Part shown: piece by piece, positions 36,171-44,636 of the stretch
How positions within the stretch are numbered: the stretch's first letter is position 1
How the letters are laid out: each line of letters opens with the position of its first letter
From: Robinsoniella peoriensis
GTDB taxonomy: Bacteria > Bacillota > Clostridia > Lachnospirales > Lachnospiraceae
Length of the DNA: 64,000 nucleotides
Assembly: GCF_042680125.1 (NCBI RefSeq)
Contig: NZ_JBHTNY010000003.1
Strand: one strand, 5' to 3'
Notes under the pieces: generated by a model
Seen by the model: only the letters and a program-made list of their open reading frames with translations
Told to the model about the DNA's origin: nothing
Database searches by the model: none
Position numbers and translations under genes: made by a program

Positions 36171-36215
36171 CCACTTAGTCCCCATTTGCTACCACCTTCC
36201 ACCACTTTCTACCAC
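36171..36215 (-). promoter_or_regulatory. MraZ operator: five GTGG-type boxes at 10-base spacing
   Basis: On the minus strand GTGGTAGAAA, GTGGTGGAAG, GTGGTAGCAA, a TGGGG box and GTGGTAACC follow one another, with the boxes about 10-11 bases apart (plus-strand CCAC at 36212, 36202, 36192, 36171 and CCCA at 36181). MraZ is known to bind such helically phased direct repeats. They lie just downstream of the predicted transcription start, fitting repression. Confidence 0.82.
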
Positions 36216-36225
36216 TTGTATGTTT

Positions 36226-36254
36226 ATAATAGCTTACTTTGTACAAAAATACAA
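36226..36254 (-). promoter_or_regulatory. dcw cluster promoter upstream of mraZ
   Basis: On the minus strand TTGTAT (36249-36254) and TATTAT (36226-36231) are separated by 17 bases. The operator boxes begin about ten bases after the -10. This is the likely main promoter for mraZ-rsmH-ftsL-PBP. Confidence 0.65.
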
Positions 36255-36948
36255 GGGCTAATTTTATTTTTTTTGCATAAGAATTTCTTAAGGAGCCCGC
36301 CATTTTTCGCCATTTTTCGCGGGTTTTACCAGATATTGTGTGTGTAAAAGCGAAATATACCAGATAAATGTGCACAGTGGGAAATATTACCATAAAAATT
36401 GGGAAGCCTTGTTATCGTGGGGAGGGAAGTGGGGGGATAATCTGTTTTTTCTGTTGCTGTTATCACTTTTAACTATGAAAATGTGCTATATATCCCCCAC
36501 TGATTTACACTATATTTAAGCAGTTAAGATTTTCAATCCATTTCCGAATATATATTCATATTATTACATAATTATGCGTTATAATTTTTTACTTATATTT
36601 CCGGGTTCATATGAAAATTTAAATTTTTTATTCATAATTCCATTCATTATAAAAAATTAAGCTCTCCCACTTTCCTTTATTTTTTCTTCTTTTTTACAAT
36701 TTTTAGTTTTATTCTCCCACCTGTATTTATATTTTGAAAAAATTTTCTTCTATAATCATAACCAAATCCCCACTTTAGTGATCTTCATTTCAATCCTCTC
36801 CACTTCGCCCCACCTAATTGCGTATCATTTTTACACAGATCAAAATCTATCCCACTCTAACCAGATATACTGTTCTTTTGTCATCTTATGCAGTGTTACT
36901 ATTTTGTCAATTTACTGATTTGCATTTTTACAATTTGCAAATGAGAGT
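36255..36948. other. long AT-rich intergenic region before mraZ
   Basis: About 700 bases without a convincing gene. It is very AT-rich but contains isolated GC-rich motifs of the GTGGG type, such as AAGTGGGGGG near 36428 and, on the minus strand, AAAGTGGGAG near 36665, AAAGTGGGGA near 36768 and GTGGGGCGAAGTGG near 36803. They resemble single MraZ boxes but are not in a phased array. A plus-strand frame at 36818-37024 crosses the Spo0E-like gene and its terminator and is not accepted. Confidence 0.5.
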
Positions 36949-36986
36949 AAAAAAAGAACCCGCAGTCCCCACCAGACCACAAGTTC
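36949..36986 (-). terminator. terminator of the ychF-lgt-Spo0E unit
   Basis: On the minus strand GAACTTGTGGTC pairs with GACTGCGGGTTC (12 bp, five of them G-T) around a 7-base loop and is followed by seven T residues. It begins 15 bases past the stop of the Spo0E-like gene. Confidence 0.8.
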
Positions 36987-37001
36987 ATAAAAGAATCTAT
37001 T

Positions 37002-37160
37002 TTATAATTGATTTCCCAATTTAATGTATTGACTCATCAATTCATCCACAACAATACTTTGCTTATAGACTTCTTCTGTAAGTAAACCTCTTTCAACGAT
37101 TTTATCTAAGTTCACTTTCTCTGCCTCAATTTTCCTTCTTAATTCTTCCATATGACTCAT
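37002..37160 (-). CDS. Spo0E-like aspartyl-phosphate phosphatase (52 residues)
   Basis: This small protein has the Spo0E family pattern: two helices joined by a short turn, with LDKIVERGLLTEEVYKQS followed by VVDELMSQYIKLG. Family members dephosphorylate Spo0A~P and delay sporulation; the S-x-x-V-D motif carries the key Asp. The ATG starts one base after the lgt stop codon, and its ribosome site (GGGTGAATGAT) overlaps the end of lgt, so the two are coupled. It was found by reading the sequence after lgt. A terminator follows. Confidence 0.85.
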   Translation of the reverse strand: MSHMEELRRKIEAEKVNLDKIVERGLLTEEVYKQSIVVDELMSQYIKLGNQL

Positions 37161-37161
37161 A

Positions 37162-38034
37162 TCATTCACCCGTACCTTTCTCCATTTTGTTTGATTTTCT
37201 TTTGAACAAAATGATTATAATAGAAACAAATACCAACAGTATGGCTAACAACTGGGACACCGGCAGTCCGATTACTGGCAGGAGAAGCTGGTCTGTGCGC
37301 AGCCCTTCTATCCAGGCTCTGCCTAATCCATATCCTAAGAGATACAACAAAAATACCTCTCCATCGAATTTTTTTCGCTTAGTATACCAAATAAGTATAA
37401 TCAATAATACCAGATTCCACAATCCTTCATATAAAAAAGTGGGATGCACCTGTATATATGATACTCCATCTATCTTTTGTAAATGTTCCATCATCTGAGG
37501 GGTTACTTCCGACGATCGTACAGCGTCTAATGGAAGCCGCATGGCAAACAGATTATTAGTATATCCACCAAACGCTTCACGGTTAAAAAAATTGCCCCAC
37601 CGTCCTATTATCTGACCCAAAACAAGTCCAATGCAGGCGGTGTCTACTAATTTCCAAAACTGTAATTTCTTAATCCTGGCAAATACGTATACCGTAATTA
37701 CTGCTGCTATTACACCTCCATAAATTGCCAGCCCGCCTTCACGGGTATTAAAAATCTTCCATAGATTATCTTTATAATTATCCCATGAAAAAATAACAAA
37801 ATACAGTCTTGCACCAATCAGGGCAAAAAATATTGCAATTAACGCCAGGTCAAAATAATCATCCGGATTTTGTTTCGTAACTTTCGCCACACGCATAGCT
37901 GCTAAAATCCCACACACCATTGCAATTGCAATTGTTATCCCATAATATGCAATTGGAAATCCAAATAAACTAATACTCTTACCCACATTCTCCAGTTCTA
38001 TTCCCAGATTTGGGAAGGCTATCGAAGTATTCAT
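37162..38034 (-). CDS. lgt: prolipoprotein diacylglyceryl transferase
   Basis: This 290-residue protein with about seven membrane segments transfers diacylglycerol to the lipobox Cys of prolipoproteins. The signature GRWGNFFNREAFGG is at about 141-154, followed by HPTFLYEGLWNL and a GLGRAWIEGLRTD motif. It starts after TATAGGAGTACGGC; that ribosome site overlaps the ychF stop region, nine bases away. The lipoprotein at 212-1717 is one expected substrate. Confidence 0.96.
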   Translation of the reverse strand: MNTSIAFPNLGIELENVGKSISLFGFPIAYYGITIAIAMVCGILAAMRVAKVTKQNPDDYFDLALIAIFFALIGARLYFVIFSWDNYKDNLWKIFNTREGGLAIYGGVIAAVITVYVFARIKKLQFWKLVDTACIGLVLGQIIGRWGNFFNREAFGGYTNNLFAMRLPLDAVRSSEVTPQMMEHLQKIDGVSYIQVHPTFLYEGLWNLVLLIILIWYTKRKKFDGEVFLLYLLGYGLGRAWIEGLRTDQLLLPVIGLPVSQLLAILLVFVSIIIILFKRKSNKMEKGTGE

Positions 38035-38043
38035 GCCGTACTC

Positions 38044-39141
38044 CTATACATTAAACCGAAAGAGAACCACATCTCCATCTTTTACTACATAGTCTTTGCC
38101 TTCCAGTCCTACCAATCCTTTCTCTTTTGCAGCAGCATATGTCTTGCAATCCAATAAATTCTGGTAATTAACAACCTCTGCACGAATAAATCCCCTCTCA
38201 AAATCAGAATGGATCTTGCCTGCCGCCTGAGGTGCCTTGGTACCGTTTTCAATTGTCCAAGCTCTTGTTTCAGTTTCACCTGCTGTGAGATAGCTGATAA
38301 GTCCTAATAAGCTATAACTTGCTTTTATAAGTTTTTCCAATCCTGACTCTTTTAATCCTAAATCTTCCAAAAACATTTTCTTTTCATCGTCATCCAGCTC
38401 TGCGATCTCCTGTTCGATCTGTGCGCAGATAACAAATACTTCACTGTTTTCTTTTTCAGCCAGTTCGCGGACCGACTGAACATAACGATTGGATGCGCCA
38501 TCATCCGCAAGATCGTCTTCCGCCACATTTGCTGCAAATATTACCGGTTTGTATGTCAAGAGATTATAAGAACTGATCCATTCTGTCTCTTCATCATCCT
38601 CAGCAGTAAAACTGACCGCCATTTTTCCATCTTCCAGATGCGCTTTTACTCTCTGCAGGAAGTCTAATTCTTTGGCAAGCGTTTTGTCATTTCGGGCACC
38701 TTTAGAGGCCTTGGCAATCCTTCTCTCCATTATTTCAATGTCTGAGAATATAAGTTCCAGATTAATTGTTTCAATGTCCCTGATAGGATCTACACTTCCA
38801 TCCACATGAATTACATTTGTATCCTCAAAGCAGCGGACTACGTGCACAATAGCATCCACTTCTCGAATATTAGCCAGGAATTGATTTCCTAATCCCTCTC
38901 CCTTTGACGCCCCCTTTACAAGGCCTGCGATATCAACAAATTCAATTACCGCCGGGGTAACCTTCGCTGAATTATATAAATCTGCTAATAACTTTAGCCG
39001 CTCATCTGGTACCATTACAACTCCCACATTTGGATCTATAGTACAGAACGGATAATTCGCAGATTCTGCTCCAGCTTTTGTTAAAGAATTAAATAATGTG
39101 CTTTTACCGACATTCGGTAAACCTACGATTCCTAGTTTCAT
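38044..39141 (-). CDS. ychF: redox-regulated ATPase YchF (Obg-like)
   Basis: This 365-residue P-loop protein of the Obg-related family has G1 GLPNVGKSTLFN, G3 DIAGLVKGAS, and NVAE in place of the usual NKxD, which explains ATP preference. A C-terminal TGS domain ends VVKDGDVVLFRFNV. The start at 39141 gives the universal N terminus MKLGIVGLPNVGKS and follows AAAGGAAATCATAC. A longer in-frame extension has no ribosome site. Confidence 0.96.
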   Translation of the reverse strand: MKLGIVGLPNVGKSTLFNSLTKAGAESANYPFCTIDPNVGVVMVPDERLKLLADLYNSAKVTPAVIEFVDIAGLVKGASKGEGLGNQFLANIREVDAIVHVVRCFEDTNVIHVDGSVDPIRDIETINLELIFSDIEIMERRIAKASKGARNDKTLAKELDFLQRVKAHLEDGKMAVSFTAEDDEETEWISSYNLLTYKPVIFAANVAEDDLADDGASNRYVQSVRELAEKENSEVFVICAQIEQEIAELDDDEKKMFLEDLGLKESGLEKLIKASYSLLGLISYLTAGETETRAWTIENGTKAPQAAGKIHSDFERGFIRAEVVNYQNLLDCKTYAAAKEKGLVGLEGKDYVVKDGDVVLFRFNV

Positions 39142-39205
39142 GTATGATTTCCTTTCTTGTATTCCGTTTTTCTTTGTTTTTCTTTTGTATCTCTTAACAA
39201 GTAAC

Positions 39206-39235
39206 AGTTTATCACAGAATCTGACAAAAATGCAA
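39206..39235 (-). promoter_or_regulatory. candidate promoter for ychF-lgt-Spo0E
   Basis: On the minus strand TTGCAT (39230-39235) and TAAACT (39206-39211) are separated by 18 bases, 65 bases before the ychF start. The gap after thiN has no clear terminator, so readthrough is also possible. Confidence 0.42.
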
Positions 39236-39297
39236 GCTTTTCTACCTTTAAGATGTCGACATATTTCGCCAGTCAAATTTAAATTTTCACAAAATTA

Positions 39298-39957
39298 TTA
39301 ATCCCTTGATTCTATCACGATTAGAGCACCTTCGGTCACAGAAATCAGTGCTTCTTCTGCAATAATTTCGTTGCTGAGACCAAGTGCCTGGTTACAAGAC
39401 ATTGTATAATTCGACAAAGGATAATAAAATCCAACTAAATCCAAACCTTTTACCTCGGTTGTATGTGCCACTACCGACACAAATTTGCCATACTGTTCTG
39501 ATTTTTTTATAGAAACTTTATTATTTATTACCCGGATCCGGTTATTTTCGTCAATGAGAAAACACTCTATACCGGCTTCTGCCGCCTGACCTAATATCTG
39601 GATGTTCCCAAGAACATGATCCAGCCGGCTTCCGGTTCCGCCTAATATATAAATACAGGTACTTCCTTTCTCTATAGCCAGATTAACGGCTAACTGGGTA
39701 TCCGTATCATCTTTTTCCGGCTTAAATTCACGAATCTCAACTCCTTTTTCCCGAAAATGCACCAGAGCATCACTTCCCGCTGAGTCAAAATCCCCTACAA
39801 TATAATCCGGTGTCATTTCTGCTTTTTTTAAAAATTCAATTCCACGATCTGCCCCAATCAGACAGTCAACCGGATGTTTTTCCAAAAATGAGAGGGCAAA
39901 ATCAAAATTGATATTGCCCCCGCTGATAATCGCTGTTATTTTCATCTCCGCACCCAT
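39298..39957 (-). CDS. thiN: thiamine pyrophosphokinase
   Basis: This 219-residue enzyme converts thiamine to thiamine pyrophosphate with ATP. It has the N-terminal IGADRGIEFL, the conserved GDFDSAG (around 54-60), the KDDTDTQLA segment and GGTGSRLDHVLGNI. The start is uncertain: ATG at 39957 has a weak site, and ATG four codons later follows GGGTGCGG. It is the last gene of the run that begins at murE, and it is often found beside rsgA-rpe in Firmicutes. Confidence 0.93.
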   Translation of the reverse strand: MGAEMKITAIISGGNINFDFALSFLEKHPVDCLIGADRGIEFLKKAEMTPDYIVGDFDSAGSDALVHFREKGVEIREFKPEKDDTDTQLAVNLAIEKGSTCIYILGGTGSRLDHVLGNIQILGQAAEAGIECFLIDENNRIRVINNKVSIKKSEQYGKFVSVVAHTTEVKGLDLVGFYYPLSNYTMSCNQALGLSNEIIAEEALISVTEGALIVIESRD

Positions 39958-39966
39958 TGCACACTT

Positions 39967-40629
39967 TTAACCTTCATATTCTTTCATAATGGCTAGTAAT
40001 TCCTTAGCATTTTCGGTAACATTCCCATTAAATACCGTTGAGCCTGCTACGACTACATTTGCTCCGGCCTCTAAAACGGTACGGATCGTATCCTTATTAA
40101 TACCTCCATCCACTTCGATATCCAGATCCAGATTTTTAGCCTCTGCAATTTTGCGAAGCGCACTGATTTTATTGGTACAGCTGTCAATGTACTTCTGCCC
40201 CCCAAATCCGGGATTCACAGTCATAATCAGAACCATATCTACTTTTTCCAGCACATAGTCCAATACACACAGGGAGGTTGCCGGGTTCAGCGCTACCCCT
40301 GCTTTCAATCCTTTTTCATGGATCTGCCCGATCACACGATCCAAATGCCTGCAGCTTTCCGCATGCACAGTAATCATATCTGCTCCACAAGCCGCAAAAT
40401 CATCAATGTACCGTTCCGGATCTACCACCATCAGATGTACGTCAAAAATACGTTTTGTGGCACTGCGCACCGATTGGATTACCGGCATTCCAAAGGAAAT
40501 GCTGGGCACAAACTGACCGTCCATCACATCAATATGAACATACTGTGCTCCGGCTTCATCAATACGCTTCAGTTCACTTCCTAAATTTTTAAAATCTGCT
40601 GCTAATATAGATGGTGCTAAAATATTCAC
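39967..40629 (-). CDS. rpe: ribulose-phosphate 3-epimerase
   Basis: This 220-residue TIM-barrel enzyme interconverts ribulose-5-P and xylulose-5-P. It has the metal-binding HIDVMDGQFVPSISFG, DVHLMVVDPE, MTVNPGFGGQKYI and the C-terminal EVDGGINKDTI and VVAGSTVF. The GTG start at 40629 follows AGGAGG by seven bases and is one base from the rsgA stop. Confidence 0.97.
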   Translation of the reverse strand: MNILAPSILAADFKNLGSELKRIDEAGAQYVHIDVMDGQFVPSISFGMPVIQSVRSATKRIFDVHLMVVDPERYIDDFAACGADMITVHAESCRHLDRVIGQIHEKGLKAGVALNPATSLCVLDYVLEKVDMVLIMTVNPGFGGQKYIDSCTNKISALRKIAEAKNLDLDIEVDGGINKDTIRTVLEAGANVVVAGSTVFNGNVTENAKELLAIMKEYEG

Positions 40630-40630
40630 A

Positions 40631-41509
40631 TCAATACCTCCTCTTATCTTTTAGTTCTCCAAATAATTCCACATAATTATCATAACGCATCCTGCTGATT
40701 TTACCTTCATCTACTGCCCGTTTTACTCCGCAGTCCGGTTCATGGATATGCATACATCCCTGGAAGCGGCACTCCGGTTCGTATTCCCGGAACTCAACAA
40801 AGAATTCTTTCAAGTCTTCTTTTTCAAAATCCTGGATATACAGGGAACTAAATCCCGGCGTATCCATGATATACGTATTTTCTTCTATCATAATAAGTTC
40901 TGAATGCCTTGTGGTATGTTTTCCTCTGTCAATCTTATGACTGATTTCTCCTGTTTCCATCATTGCTTTGGGCTGCAGGATATTTATGATTGATGATTTG
41001 CCCACACCCGAAGGACCTGCCACCGCAGTGGTTTTTCCTCTCAGCCGCTCTATTACCAGCTCCAATCCAGTATTTTCCAGAGCGCTGGTAAATAAGACAT
41101 CACAGCCGCAATTTTCATATATTTTCCGAAGCTTCTCTTCTTCTTCAGCAGAAGAGATGTCCTGCTTATTAAAACAAATGATGGTATGCACCTTCTGGTA
41201 CTCCATCATAATTAAAAAACGATCCAGCAAATTAAAATTCGGTTTGGGACGGTCAATAGAGAAAATAACCAGCGCAAGATCGATATTGGCAACAGCCGGA
41301 CGGATCAGCGTATTCATTCTCGGCAAAATCTCGACAACATTGCCTTTCTTATCCGCTTCACTTATGACATCAATCTTTACATTATCCCCCACCAAAGGTT
41401 TCATTTTGTCTTTTCGAAATATTCCTTTTGCTTTACATTCATAAAGACCGGATCCTACTACATTAACGTAGTAGAATCCAGCTATACCTTTCACTATCTT
41501 TCCCTGCAT
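40631..41509 (-). CDS. rsgA: ribosome small subunit-dependent GTPase RsgA
   Basis: This 292-residue circularly permuted GTPase assists late 30S maturation. It has an N-terminal OB fold, a G4 motif NKQD, the P-loop GPSGVGKSSI after it (the permuted order), DTPGFSS, and a zinc knuckle built from CRFQGCMHIHEPDCGVK. The start at 41509 follows GAGGAAAATAC, which overlaps the prkC stop. Upstream in-frame codons fall within prkC. Confidence 0.96.
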   Translation of the reverse strand: MQGKIVKGIAGFYYVNVVGSGLYECKAKGIFRKDKMKPLVGDNVKIDVISEADKKGNVVEILPRMNTLIRPAVANIDLALVIFSIDRPKPNFNLLDRFLIMMEYQKVHTIICFNKQDISSAEEEEKLRKIYENCGCDVLFTSALENTGLELVIERLRGKTTAVAGPSGVGKSSIINILQPKAMMETGEISHKIDRGKHTTRHSELIMIEENTYIMDTPGFSSLYIQDFEKEDLKEFFVEFREYEPECRFQGCMHIHEPDCGVKRAVDEGKISRMRYDNYVELFGELKDKRRY

Positions 41510-41519
41510 GTATTTTCCT

Positions 41520-43868
41520 CTAATTAAACGGTATCGGCGAGTAACGAACCGGACTGCCGTATTCTCCTGTAGAAGCATCTTTCACATAGATATAAGCAAC
41601 ACCATTTACTCCTTTTGTACCTTTTGCATTCAGCACATAAGGAAATTCAACTGCGGTTCCCTCTACTATGGTAGTAGTTTTATCGCCTTGTACTAATAAG
41701 ATCTTAACGGCTTCCCCGTTATAGCCATCCGGCGCCTGTAATCCAACATCACAGGTTCCGGTTGTGGAAGCATCCGTATTATTTGTTGTGCCATTTCCTA
41801 AATTCGGGTCAGTCTGGGCAGGATCCTGGCCCCCGGAACCTGCACTGATCGTCAGCGTAATGACAGTGCCTTTTCCTACTCCCTGCCCGGAGGTAATATC
41901 CTGATCCATAACGGTTCCCGCAGAATACATCTCTGAATACTGCTCCTGCGATTTTACGGTCAGTCCAAGTGCGGACAAAGTATCTTTGGCATCAGAAAAC
42001 GTGCTGCCGATTACATTAGGCACAGTAATATCGTCGTCTTCTTCCGGTCCATCACTGATTACAACGATTACCGTATCTCCTGAACTTGCAGATGCTCCGG
42101 CTTCCGGTGTGGAACGGATTACCAGGTCTTTTGCAATCAGATCATCATTTTCTCTTGTCACAGAGATGCTCAGATTCTTTTCTGCCAGTTCTGATTTTGC
42201 CTCTTCCTCTGTCAATCCGGTCACATCCGGTACCGTAACAGACTGCTGCTGGTTATCTGATTCTTCCGGTCCCTTACTGATCGTATAGGTAACCGTGGTG
42301 TTCTTGCTGACACTGGTATTTGCAGCGGGGTTCTGGGAAACAATCTGTCCCTGTGCATACACAGATGATGCCTGCTCTCCTGCAAGGGAAGCCCCAAGAC
42401 CTAATGCATTTAATTTTTCCTTAGCCTGATCAGCCGTAAGGCCTTGCAGATTAGGTACGGTAACTTCTGCCTGGTCCGCAGAGGAATTGCTCTGCTGTGT
42501 ACTGCCTGTTCCATTCCCCTTGGACGCAGATTCTGACTCTGTCGTCTTAACTGTTGATGTTTCCGTAACCTTCGGAGACTCCGTTGTCTTTTTCTTACCC
42601 GCTCCGAAATTAAATAATCCCAAAGCATTTCCGATTAAAACCAGGAACACGCATCCGATAACAATGGCAATAATAATACTTCCGATGGTCATTACCTTTT
42701 CCAGTTTCGGATTAATACCGGATCTTCCGTCATCGTCATCATCGTCGTCATCATCATCCGGATCATAATCATCATTCATATATCCATTATTGTAATTGTC
42801 TCCATAACCGCCCTGATATCCGCCGCCCTGGTAACCGTTATTCTGGTAGCCATTGCCCATATAGCCGTCGCCCTGGTAGCCATTGTTCATATAGCCGCCG
42901 TAGTTTCCATCCTGTCCGCGGTTATCATTGCCGCGGCTATCATTCCCTCTGTCACCATAGCTGTTATGAATCTGATCCAGTTCATCTTTTGATATAACAA
43001 CCGTTCTTGCATTATTATTAATAGGGGTCAGCTGAACAAAGTCCCCATCCGGATTTACCAGCGATTCTTTTAAGTCATGAATCAGTTCCGTCATATCATT
43101 ATAACGCCTGTCCGGACTTTTCTGGGTACACTTTGCAATAATCTGAACCGTACTGTATGGAAGATCGGGAACAAATTTATGAGGTGACGGCATTTCCTCC
43201 TGCAGATGCTTGATCGCAATTGCAACCGTAGAGTCACCATCAAACGGAACATGGCCTGTCAGCATTTCAAAAAGTGTAATACCAAGTGAATAGATATCAC
43301 TCTTCGCATCGCTGTAACCTCCTCTCGCCTGCTCCGGTGAACTGTAATGTACAGAACCCATCACATTGGAGCTTATGGTATTGGAGGAAGCAGCCCTGGC
43401 TATTCCAAAATCTGTTACTTTTACTTTACCATCTGTAGAAATGATGATATTCTGGGGCTTTACATCACGATGCACAATACCCTTCTTATGTGCCGCCTGT
43501 AAGCCCATGGAAACCTGCACCGCAATGCTGGTCGCTTCACGAACCGCAAGTCTTCCTTTTTTTCCTATATAATCCTTTAATGTAATTCCTTCAACTAACT
43601 CCATTACAATAAAGTAGATTCCATGATCGTCCCCTACATCATAGACATTAACAATATTTGGATGCGCGAGGCCTGCTGCAGCCTGTGCCTCCACCCGGAA
43701 TTTGGAAATAAACGCTGTGTCATCCCGAAATTCCTGTTTGAGCACCTTGACCGCTACAAACCGATTCAGCTTATGGTCTTTCGCCTTATAGACATCCGCC
43801 ATACCGCCGGCACCAATTCTGCCTACGATTTCATAACGTTCCTGGATAAACATTCCTTCTTTTAACAT
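41520..43868 (-). CDS. prkC: PASTA-domain serine/threonine protein kinase (PrkC/Stk type)
   Basis: This 782-residue membrane kinase has a Hanks-type domain (residues about 12-275: GRIGAGGMADVYKA, catalytic HRDVKPQN, DFGIA). A juxtamembrane linker is rich in Gly, Asn and Tyr and ends in ten Asp residues in a row. A membrane segment (about 397-420) leads to an extracellular part with three PASTA repeats (TVPNLQGLT, TVPDVTGLT, TVPNVIGST). PASTA domains sense peptidoglycan fragments. A further C-terminal domain of about 80 residues follows. It overlaps the phosphatase gene by one base, as its usual partner. Confidence 0.96.
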   Translation of the reverse strand: MLKEGMFIQERYEIVGRIGAGGMADVYKAKDHKLNRFVAVKVLKQEFRDDTAFISKFRVEAQAAAGLAHPNIVNVYDVGDDHGIYFIVMELVEGITLKDYIGKKGRLAVREATSIAVQVSMGLQAAHKKGIVHRDVKPQNIIISTDGKVKVTDFGIARAASSNTISSNVMGSVHYSSPEQARGGYSDAKSDIYSLGITLFEMLTGHVPFDGDSTVAIAIKHLQEEMPSPHKFVPDLPYSTVQIIAKCTQKSPDRRYNDMTELIHDLKESLVNPDGDFVQLTPINNNARTVVISKDELDQIHNSYGDRGNDSRGNDNRGQDGNYGGYMNNGYQGDGYMGNGYQNNGYQGGGYQGGYGDNYNNGYMNDDYDPDDDDDDDDDDGRSGINPKLEKVMTIGSIIIAIVIGCVFLVLIGNALGLFNFGAGKKKTTESPKVTETSTVKTTESESASKGNGTGSTQQSNSSADQAEVTVPNLQGLTADQAKEKLNALGLGASLAGEQASSVYAQGQIVSQNPAANTSVSKNTTVTYTISKGPEESDNQQQSVTVPDVTGLTEEEAKSELAEKNLSISVTRENDDLIAKDLVIRSTPEAGASASSGDTVIVVISDGPEEDDDITVPNVIGSTFSDAKDTLSALGLTVKSQEQYSEMYSAGTVMDQDITSGQGVGKGTVITLTISAGSGGQDPAQTDPNLGNGTTNNTDASTTGTCDVGLQAPDGYNGEAVKILLVQGDKTTTIVEGTAVEFPYVLNAKGTKGVNGVAYIYVKDASTGEYGSPVRYSPIPFN

Positions 43869-44605
43869 TATTCCACCTCACCTGTCAACGGTTCTATCAA
43901 AACAACCGCAATATTATCTTTACCACCATTTTGATTCGCCCTTGCAATCAGTTCGTTTCCAATCCACTGTAGATTGGGTCCGCTTTTTACAATTTTCTCT
44001 ATTTCTGCGTCCTCTATCATGTTGCTTAACCCATCTGAACACATCAAAATGATGTCTCCCCTCTGAAGCCTCATGTCAAAAAAGTCTATTACCACTTTCT
44101 TTCTGGCCCCAATTGCTCTTGTAATAATATTTTTATCCGGATGATTCCTAGCCTGTTCCCGGTTGATCTCACCAATCCTGACCATCTCTTCTACAAGAGA
44201 ATGATCTTTTGTAATCTGTAAAATTTTATCACTGATCAGATACAGCCTGCTGTCCCCTACATTTGCCACATACAGATATTGCCCGATGATTGTCGCTACC
44301 ACCAGGGTGGTCCCCATACCCGCCAATGCCTCGGATGAACTTGATTTTTCCATAACTTTATTATTTGCAGTTTCGATTGCTGAACGTATTATTTTTATCG
44401 GATTTGTATCCTGGTTTTTACGGATATCCTCAAGCAATACCTCCACCGTATAGCTGGAAGCCTCATCGCCTGCGTTATGTCCGCCCATACCATCTGCAAC
44501 TACAAAAAGATTTGGAAGATTCCCCACAAGCCCACCAGAAGCATAAACGAAATCCTGGTTTGTTGTCCTTTTTTGCCCTACATCCGTAACGCAATATGAT
44601 TTCAT
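43868..44605 (-). CDS. stp: PP2C-type serine/threonine phosphatase (Stp/PrpC)
   Basis: This 245-residue PPM-family phosphatase reverses PrkC phosphorylation. The metal-binding Asp residues are in VADGMGGHNAGDEAS and LMCSDGLSNMI, with DNIAVVLI near the end. It shares one base with prkC (TAATG) and lies 31 bases after rlmN. This order is conserved in Firmicutes. Confidence 0.95.
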   Translation of the reverse strand: MKSYCVTDVGQKRTTNQDFVYASGGLVGNLPNLFVVADGMGGHNAGDEASSYTVEVLLEDIRKNQDTNPIKIIRSAIETANNKVMEKSSSSEALAGMGTTLVVATIIGQYLYVANVGDSRLYLISDKILQITKDHSLVEEMVRIGEINREQARNHPDKNIITRAIGARKKVVIDFFDMRLQRGDIILMCSDGLSNMIEDAEIEKIVKSGPNLQWIGNELIARANQNGGKDNIAVVLIEPLTGEVE

Positions 44606-44636
44606 GTTTCTTCCTCTCCTTTACAATTTATGACAC

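Noticed and set aside
36818..37024. 68-codon plus-strand frame upstream of mraZ
   Set aside because: It overlaps the terminator and end of the Spo0E-like gene, lacks a Shine-Dalgarno and has no recognisable motif.
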